From positions 1-58,090 of the forward strand of contig JBEKYC010000048.1 of assembly GCA_049511415.1 (NCBI GenBank): a stretch of 58,090 nt of DNA, read 5' to 3'. The notes under the pieces are model-generated. The model was not told where the DNA came from and ran no database searches. It saw nothing but the letters and a program-made list of their open reading frames with translations. Position 1 is the stretch's first letter. Each line of letters begins with the position of its first letter. Of the stretch, positions 52,717 to 58,090 are shown in pieces. The position numbers and the translations under genes were made by a program. Source of the stretch: Bog-159 sp049511415. Its GTDB lineage: Bacteria > Acidobacteriota > Terriglobia > Bryobacterales > Bryobacteraceae.

Positions 52717-54129
52717 CTAACTAACACGCCCCGCATACCCGACTTCCGTACGGCTGCGCGACAGCAGACTGCATCCCTGCATCGATTCGGGCGCTTCATA
52801 GCCCGCCAAATTCAGCAACGTGGGAGCGATGTCTAACAAATGCATGCCCTCCATCTCACCTTTTACGGGCAGATTCGGAGCCGCCAGCAGGAAACTGCCA
52901 AACTGCGCATGGTTACAGTCGTCCGGACCTGTATCGTTTTCTTGCAGATAGAGGGATTCGTATCCCAGACCCCCAATCGACCGCCAGTAGAGGGCTCCGA
53001 AATGCACAATCAGATCCGGCGGCACATTGCGCAGACTTCGGTAGAGGTCCCGCGGCTGAAAAACCAACGACCCCATGAGTTCACCACGATCGTCACGCAG
53101 TGCGTGAAAGCGCTCGGTCATCTCCTGAACCAAATCATCATACCCGGACTCGGGCACGATTCCATTCGGTTCTCTTCCCTGTATGTTGAAGAACACACGA
53201 GCGTAATAACCGCCCTCACTCCATACTCGCGTGCGTTCCCAATCCACCAGCGCGGGTGAGAATGGCGTGGGCTTTGTGACTGGCTCTTTCAGGACGAGTA
53301 AGCCCTCCCGCCGCAACCATTCGTTGACGCAGAAGCCTCCTTCGAGACGTTGCGCGCCATGATCGGAGACGACCAATATATTCGTGTCGTCGTCCAGCAA
53401 TTCGAGAAGCGTGCCGATCTCCTGATCGACGTAACGGTAGTAATCGTTAATCAGATTCTCGTAATGGTTGCCTGGAACGTATTGACGATGTTGATGATCG
53501 TGGTATTTCCAAAAACCGTGGTGCACCCGGTCCACGCCGATTTCGACGAATTGGAAGTAATCCCATTCCTGAGTGACCATCAGATAGCGGATCACCTCGA
53601 AATGCTTCTTCGTCATGTCGTAAATCTGGTCCCGCAGCCAGTCCTTGTTTTCGGTTCGGAAACCTTTGACATCCACCGGGTATTCGCCCACCAGCCGGTC
53701 GATTTCCTGCCTGACGCTGGTGGGATACGTGTAGTCGTGCGTCTTGGTGTCCGGCGTCATGAAGCATCCCACATTGACGCCTTGCACGTGCCGTGCGGGA
53801 AAACTGGGCGGCACGCCCACCACCACCACATTTTGGCCGCGCGCTCCCATCACGTCCCAGATCGCCGTCTGCTGGATCGAAGACGAGTTCACTACGGATA
53901 GCCCATGATAGGAATAATCCTTACGATTGCGAAAGCCGTAGACTCCCAGCGATCCCGGATCCTGGCTCGTGGACATGCACATCCACGCAGGGACGGTAAT
54001 CGGCGGGATGACGCTTTCCAGCCGGCCATAGCAGCCTCGCTCCATCAGCGCCCGTATGTTGTTCAATCCCGGATGGTAAAACAGAATCTCGGGAGCCGCA
54101 CAATCCAGCCCTATGACAAGAGTCTTCAC
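52717..54129 (-). CDS. Alkaline phosphatase superfamily phosphodiesterase-like protein
   Basis: 470 residues, GTG start with AAGGG upstream. LVIGLDCAAPE gives the first metal Asp (Asp9); VSDHGAQRLEGGF the second metal site; the C-terminal LLDIAPTLLNLAGYE matches the family. At the nucleophile position it reads VPAWMCMSTSQDPGS: compared with PPAWTSLMTG of the 46026 gene, the Thr-Ser pair is Met-Cys. It may use Cys51 or another residue, or be inactive. No signal peptide. Same strand as, and upstream of, the sulfate-activation operon. Function unknown; phosphonate, phosphodiester or sulfate chemistry are all family possibilities. Confidence 0.8.
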   Translation of the reverse strand: MKTLVIGLDCAAPEILFYHPGLNNIRALMERGCYGRLESVIPPITVPAWMCMSTSQDPGSLGVYGFRNRKDYSYHGLSVVNSSSIQQTAIWDVMGARGQNVVVVGVPPSFPARHVQGVNVGCFMTPDTKTHDYTYPTSVRQEIDRLVGEYPVDVKGFRTENKDWLRDQIYDMTKKHFEVIRYLMVTQEWDYFQFVEIGVDRVHHGFWKYHDHQHRQYVPGNHYENLINDYYRYVDQEIGTLLELLDDDTNILVVSDHGAQRLEGGFCVNEWLRREGLLVLKEPVTKPTPFSPALVDWERTRVWSEGGYYARVFFNIQGREPNGIVPESGYDDLVQEMTERFHALRDDRGELMGSLVFQPRDLYRSLRNVPPDLIVHFGALYWRSIGGLGYESLYLQENDTGPDDCNHAQFGSFLLAAPNLPVKGEMEGMHLLDIAPTLLNLAGYEAPESMQGCSLLSRSRTEVGYAGRVS

Positions 54130-54354
54130 ATCGTGCCCTTCTAAACCGTTTAGGATGTCGTCCCGCGCCCAGTTGTCAAAAGCCGGAGTCCTGCCAGCTT
54201 TGCTATCTACGCATCACACCACGATAGGACCCTCGGAGTCAAGTTCCGCCCTGTTGAGCGTGGTACTTGGACCGTTCTACATAAGTTCAATCGCAGGTGA
54301 TAGTTGCATAACTCAGGCCAAGAAATTCCTTAACGTCCTCTTTACAATTCGCGC

Positions 54355-54408
54355 CTAGACCCAGGCTCCCGCCTGGACTAGACTTATTTAAGTCGTCGCG
54401 CCTATAAT
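54355..54408 (+). promoter_or_regulatory. VapBC promoter/operator with near-leaderless geometry
   Basis: An inverted repeat CTAG-AC-CCAGGC...GCCTGG-A-CTAG (54355-54381) is followed by a palindrome GACTT-ATTT-AAGTC (54381-54394) and TATAAT (54403-54408). The GTG start at 54415 is 7 bp after the -10 box, so the transcript would begin at or next to the start codon. The palindromes fit autoregulation by a ribbon-helix-helix antitoxin. Confidence 0.5.
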
Positions 54409-54414
54409 CAAATC

Positions 54415-54666
54415 GTGAACCGGGAGTCCATTCGCACCAGCATCGATCTGCCACGTGATCTGCATCGGCGCCTGCACGAAGCTGCTGCTCGCAAAGGTTG
54501 CTCGGCCCGTCAATTGATTCTGCGTGGCATCGAGCAGGCTGTCGCGGAAACCACACCCAAGCGCCCGCAGCGCCGCCTCAAGCTGGACGCGCCCATCGTC
54601 CCTTCCACAGGGAAACCATTCGATCTGACTAACGAGCAGATCTATGACCTCATTGATTTTCCCTGA
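54415..54666 (+). CDS. Ribbon-helix-helix antitoxin (VapB-like)
   Basis: 83 residues, GTG start, no ribosome site (see the promoter entry). SIRTSIDLPRDLHRRLHEAAARKGCSARQLILRGIEQAV is a CopG/Arc-type ribbon-helix-helix DNA-binding domain (4-43). The C-terminal tail (KPFDLTNEQIYDLIDFP) would thread over the toxin. Overlaps the PIN toxin gene by 23 bp. Confidence 0.88.
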   Translation: MNRESIRTSIDLPRDLHRRLHEAAARKGCSARQLILRGIEQAVAETTPKRPQRRLKLDAPIVPSTGKPFDLTNEQIYDLIDFP

Positions 54667-55072
54667 TGTCAACGTCTGGATGGCGCTGCTGCTCGAAAAT
54701 CATGTACACCGCACGGTTGTCAGGAAGTGGTGGGATTCGCCCGGTCCCGGCATAGCCGGTTTCCTGCGGCTCACGCAGATGAGTGTTCTGCGCCTGCTCA
54801 CCGCCGCGGCCGCCATGAACGGCAAACCGCTGCGCATGTCGGAAGCCTGGACCGCTTACGACCGTCTCTTCGAAGATGACCGCGTCGCCTTCTTCGATGA
54901 ACCCAAAGAAATCGAAGCCGTCTTCCGGAAGTATACGCTCCAGAACCACACTTCACCCAAGTTGTGGGCGGATGCCTGGCTCCTCGCCTTCGCCGAATGC
55001 GCTGGCGGTGCGGTCGCTACTTTCGACCGGGCGCTGGCCGACCGCGCCAGCCATACCATATTGCTCGGCTGA
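54644..55072 (+). CDS. vapC: PIN-domain ribonuclease toxin (VapC)
   Basis: 142 residues. PIN motifs: FPDVNVWMALL (Asp8), the FLRLTQMSVLRLLT strand-helix region typical of this VapC subgroup, KLWADAWLLAFAE (Asp about 111) and VATFDRAL (Asp about 126). These acids bind Mg for RNA cleavage. Paired with the overlapping antitoxin. Its TGA abuts the stop of the convergent synthase gene (55073), with no spacer. It separates the synthase from the phosphodiesterase/PAPS operon. Confidence 0.92.
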   Translation: MTSLIFPDVNVWMALLLENHVHRTVVRKWWDSPGPGIAGFLRLTQMSVLRLLTAAAAMNGKPLRMSEAWTAYDRLFEDDRVAFFDEPKEIEAVFRKYTLQNHTSPKLWADAWLLAFAECAGGAVATFDRALADRASHTILLG

Positions 55073-58000
55073 TCACTTCACGCTGCCAAACGTAGCCACC
55101 TGCAACCGCGGCGTACCGGCCGGCAGTGCAATCCCGCGCCATGGCCCTTCACCCATGGCCACCAGCGGTTCCGAAAGCGGCCCCGCCTCGATCTCCCGCA
55201 GCGCCGCCCGCGCCCCGCCATCCAGCGGGATCATCTGTATCCCCCGTGCCAGGAACTGCTGCCGCACTTCTTCGGAAACCATGCCGCTGGATGCCCACGG
55301 CCCCCAATTCATGGCCACCACGCGCCCCGGCCACTGCCCCGACAGGATCACCGCCAGCCCGTTCATGACGCCGTTGGCCGCCGCATAGTCCGCCTGCCCG
55401 CGATTGCCGAACGCCGCCGTCACCGACGACATCAACAGCAGGCATTTGAGGCTCTCCGCGCGCAACTTGCGGCTCAGCACGAACACCGCATCCGCCTTGG
55501 TATGCACCACGCGGTCGAACGATTCCGGCGTCTTGTCCTTAATCAGCTTGTCTTCGATGATGCCCGCGCCGTGAATCACGACATCCAGCCGGCCATGATC
55601 CTGGTAGATGCGATCGATCAGCGCCCCGAAAGCCTCCTCATTGCGCACGTCCACCGCGTGATATACCACCTTCGCGCCAGTCCGCCGCAAGCCCTCGATA
55701 CTGGCGGTGATCTCGCGATCCTTCAGCAGCCGCTGCAACGCCGATTCCACCGCCGCAGGCTTCACCGGGTTCGACGAAGCCGCCCGTAGCCGCGCCAGCA
55801 GCGCCGCCTTCAGTTTCGGAATCTCCGTCATCCCCGCCGTATCCGCCGGCTCGTCCCCCGCTGGCAGTGCCGAAGCACCCGCCAGAATCAGCGTGGGCTG
55901 ATAGCGCTCGGCAAGCTGCCGCGCAATCTCGGCCGTGACCCCGCGCGCGCCGCCCGTCAACAGAATCACCCAATCGCTCTGGATCTGCCGCATCACGTTG
56001 CCGTCTACGGGCGCGATTTGCGGCACCACCGTCAACCGCCGATCTCCCGGCAATCCCACCTGTAGCGTGTCGTTCGGCGAAGTCAGCTCGTCGATCAGTT
56101 TCTGCCGCAAAATCGGAACCGGATCAGTGGCGTCCAGGTCCACCACTTTGCAGCGTATGCCGTCCAATTCCAACGCCAGCGTCTTGACGAAATCCGCCAC
56201 CGCGAAATGCGTCGGCGAAAATGGCCCGTTCGGCTGCAACCCGAAGACACCGCCGCGCGCCGTAATCGCTGCCAGCATAGCGCCGCCGGCAGCGCCCGTC
56301 TGCTTCAAGTCGTTCTCGCTCGCACGCGCCAGCAGGTACAGGCTGCGCACGTCCGCTCGCACCAACCCGCGCCATTCGGCGAATGTAGTCTTCTCCGGCG
56401 CAGCGCCCCGCTTCAGCGGCAGCAAATGAATGATCGCGCCGACCGGCCCATGCTGCTTCCGTATCCCGCCGATCAGCGACTCCACCGCCGCCGGATCGGT
56501 CAGATCCGTGCCCTCCGCGCCATGCCGCACCAGTACCGCGCGCTCGCCGTGCCGATTCAATTCATCAGCCAGGCCCGCGGCGATCCCTGTTTCGTCGTCC
56601 GTGATCACGCACACGCGCCCCGGATAATAATGCGGCTCCGGTTGCAAACGCGGCTGTTCCGCGACCGTAAGAATAAACCGCGGCACTTCGCTCGAAGGTT
56701 GTGCCCCGCCTGTGCAGCCTGCAATCAACTCCGCGATCTCCCGCAAGGTGCGCGCGCTGGTGAGCTTATTCATGATCGCCTGCACAGCCGTCTGCTGCTC
56801 CGGCGACCCCAGCTTCTGCAAAGCCGTCAGAATCTCGACCCGCTTAATCGAATCGATTCCTAAATCCGACTCAATCCCCGCATCCAGATCCAACATCTCC
56901 GGCGGATATCCAGTCCGTTCCGCCGCTACCGTCCTCAACTGCTCGACAAAATCTGTCGTCACCGGCGCCAGCATTTCCGAGCCGCGACCGTGAGGGAGCG
57001 CTGCCTCTCCCCCACCCGCACAGCCCGCAATCAACTCCGCAATCTCCCGCAGCGTGCGCGCTGCGGTCAGCTTCGGCATGATCGCCTGCACGTTCCGCTG
57101 CTGTTCCGCCGACCCCAGCTTCTGCAACGCCGTCAGAATCTCAACCCGCTTGATCGAATCGATGCCCAGATCCGACTCGATCCCCACATCCAGATCCAGC
57201 ATCTCCGGCGGATATCCAGTGCGCTCCGCCGCCACCGCCCGCAACTGCTCGACAAAATCTGACGTCACCGGCGCCAGCATTTCCGAGCCGCGACCGTGAG
57301 GGAGCGCTGCCTCTCCCCCACCCGCACAGCCCGCAATCAACTCCGCAATCTCCCGCAGCGTGCGCGCTCCGGTCAGCTTCGGCATGATCGCCTGCACGTT
57401 CCGCTGCTGATCCGCCGACCCCAGCTTCTGCAGTGCCGTCAGGATCTCCACCCGCTTGATCGAATCGATGCCCAGATCCGACTCGATCCCCACATCCAGA
57501 TCCAGCATCTCCGGCGGATATCCAGTGCGCTCCGCCGCCACCGCCCGCAACTGCTCGACAAAATCAGTCGTCACCGGCGCCAGCATTTCCGAGCCGCGAC
57601 CGTGAGGGAGCGTTGCCTCTCCCCTACCAGCGCAGCCCGAAATCAACTCCGCGATCTCTCGCAGCGTGCGTGCGGCCGTCAGCTTATTCATGATCGCCTG
57701 CACGTTCTGCTGCTGCTCCGCCGATCCCAGCTTTTGCAAAGCCGTCAGAATCTCCACGCGCTTAATTGAATCGATCCCCAGATCCGACTCGATCCCCGCA
57801 TCCAGATCCAGCATCTCCGGCGGATACCCCGTGCGTTCCGCCGCCACAGCTCGCAATTCCGTAACGAAATCACGCCCCGCAGACGCTGTAGCAACCACCA
57901 CCGGAGCCACAGGCGGCGGAGGGGGTGGAGCTACCGGCGCCGAAATCAGAGCCGGAGCCGCTACAGGTGCCGGCGCGGGCAACGCGGGCAACGCCATAGC

Positions 58001-58090
58001 CACCGGCGCCCCGCCGCCCAAATACGCCGTCATAATCGCCGTCTGCGATTCCAGCACCTGCTTCATCAACTGCTGGAATTGCAGCATCAC
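55073..58090 (-). CDS. PfaA-like synthase, C-terminal part: 4 ACPs and ketoreductase (5' end outside window)
   Basis: The frame is open at the window edge. The first visible residues (FQQLMKQVLESQTAIMTAYLGG) are the post-AT linker helix of PfaA-type proteins, so KS and AT domains probably lie beyond. A Pro/Ala-rich linker follows (about 30-65). Four ACPs, each with LGIDSIKRVEI: Ser108, Ser210, Ser312, Ser414, spaced exactly 102 residues. KR about 480-1000: structural subdomain, then LLTGGARGVTAEIA (about 710), Ser889, Tyr902 and Asn906 in SSVTAAFGNRGQADYAAAN. No DH or TE here. The DH of the 7046 synthase would complement it. Product class: PUFA-like or hydroxy-fatty chain (inference). Confidence 0.93.
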   Translation of the reverse strand: MMLQFQQLMKQVLESQTAIMTAYLGGGAPVAMALPALPAPAPVAAPALISAPVAPPPPPPVAPVVVATASAGRDFVTELRAVAAERTGYPPEMLDLDAGIESDLGIDSIKRVEILTALQKLGSAEQQQNVQAIMNKLTAARTLREIAELISGCAGRGEATLPHGRGSEMLAPVTTDFVEQLRAVAAERTGYPPEMLDLDVGIESDLGIDSIKRVEILTALQKLGSADQQRNVQAIMPKLTGARTLREIAELIAGCAGGGEAALPHGRGSEMLAPVTSDFVEQLRAVAAERTGYPPEMLDLDVGIESDLGIDSIKRVEILTALQKLGSAEQQRNVQAIMPKLTAARTLREIAELIAGCAGGGEAALPHGRGSEMLAPVTTDFVEQLRTVAAERTGYPPEMLDLDAGIESDLGIDSIKRVEILTALQKLGSPEQQTAVQAIMNKLTSARTLREIAELIAGCTGGAQPSSEVPRFILTVAEQPRLQPEPHYYPGRVCVITDDETGIAAGLADELNRHGERAVLVRHGAEGTDLTDPAAVESLIGGIRKQHGPVGAIIHLLPLKRGAAPEKTTFAEWRGLVRADVRSLYLLARASENDLKQTGAAGGAMLAAITARGGVFGLQPNGPFSPTHFAVADFVKTLALELDGIRCKVVDLDATDPVPILRQKLIDELTSPNDTLQVGLPGDRRLTVVPQIAPVDGNVMRQIQSDWVILLTGGARGVTAEIARQLAERYQPTLILAGASALPAGDEPADTAGMTEIPKLKAALLARLRAASSNPVKPAAVESALQRLLKDREITASIEGLRRTGAKVVYHAVDVRNEEAFGALIDRIYQDHGRLDVVIHGAGIIEDKLIKDKTPESFDRVVHTKADAVFVLSRKLRAESLKCLLLMSSVTAAFGNRGQADYAAANGVMNGLAVILSGQWPGRVVAMNWGPWASSGMVSEEVRQQFLARGIQMIPLDGGARAALREIEAGPLSEPLVAMGEGPWRGIALPAGTPRLQVATFGSVK
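56711..57871 (-). repeat. Four tandem ACP modules, 306-bp unit
   Basis: Four in-frame copies at 306-bp spacing. Copies 2-4 (in gene order) are almost identical in DNA over long stretches; copy 1 differs slightly more. Units differ mainly at VQAIMNK versus VQAIMPK and AGI versus VGI, suggesting recent duplication or gene conversion. Confidence 0.9.
56976..57622 (+). repeat. Three copies of a short repeat used as inter-ACP linker
   Basis: The element containing GCCGCGACCGTGAGGGAG occurs at 56976-57010, 57282-57316 and 57588-57622, and on the coding strand encodes LPHGRGSEML between consecutive ACPs. The same word is, from memory, a common dispersed intergenic repeat in Solibacter-type genomes; that part cannot be checked here. 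It is absent after the last ACP, where the linker is different. Confidence 0.7.

Noticed and set aside
56735..57870. Regular 306-bp repeats considered as CRISPR or satellite
   Set aside because: Repeats are in-frame carrier-protein modules with active-site Ser; spacers are not unique and unit length is far too long for CRISPR.
1..58090. tRNA, rRNA and transposon-end searches by eye
   Set aside because: No cloverleaf with a terminal CCA, rRNA segment or IS ends apart from the RAYT repeats was noticed; a tool search could still find one.

Overview
The window is GC-rich DNA and looks like an accessory region of an acidobacterial genome of the Solibacter/Bryobacter type. That placement is inferred from protein style: very large secreted Ser/Thr/Gly/Asn-rich proteins, a GloVer tandem-repeat protein, a 'VPNYTCLETVER' secreted protein, a YXWGXW protein, and a short repeat translated as PHGRGSE. 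No rRNA, tRNA, CRISPR array or prophage was seen.

Layout. 1-7033 (+): three consecutive surface/secreted proteins, the first cut by the window edge. 7046-12743 (-): a KS-AT-DH iterative polyketide/PUFA-type synthase ending in a degenerate half-phosphopantetheinyl transferase, plus a secreted protein. 12794-20288 (+): a GT1-type glycosyltransferase, a lipase/propeller/dockerin protein, and three tandem secreted paralogues with a possible remnant of a fourth. 20326-21536: a GmhA-like isomerase and an ORF6N protein. 21533-29706 (-): a complete YbhGFSR-like export operon (TetR, TolC, HlyD, two ATPases, two permeases), with a RAYT transposase and its inverted repeats lodged between the ATPase genes. 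29846-38282: SDR, YXWGXW protein, GloVer protein, Na+/H+ antiporter, flavin reductase, GH-like protein and a large secreted unknown. 38305-39957 (-): a flavin-dependent halogenase-like oxidoreductase. 40103-41812 (+): an Xre/RES toxin-antitoxin pair and a Uma2 protein.

The most distinctive part is the tightly packed minus-strand block from 52445 down to 41848: ATP sulfurylase/APS kinase, KAS II-like condensing enzyme, ACP-zinc ribbon, PPTase-ACP fusion, phosphodiesterase, alpha/beta hydrolase, MFS transporter, SDR and PHP phosphatase. Its gaps run from 62 bp to 8-bp overlaps. Upstream on the same strand lie a second phosphodiesterase and a PfaA-like synthase (4 ACPs plus KR, 5' part outside the window), separated from each other by a VapBC module on the opposite strand.

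Taken together (inference), the block looks like a specialised lipid or polyketide pathway. Carrier proteins are loaded by a dedicated PPTase, chains are built by iterative synthases and a stand-alone KS, PAPS is made locally, and the 3',5'-ADP by-product of both PPTase and sulfotransferase chemistry could be removed by the PHP enzyme. No sulfotransferase is visible in the window, so a sulfated product remains a hypothesis.
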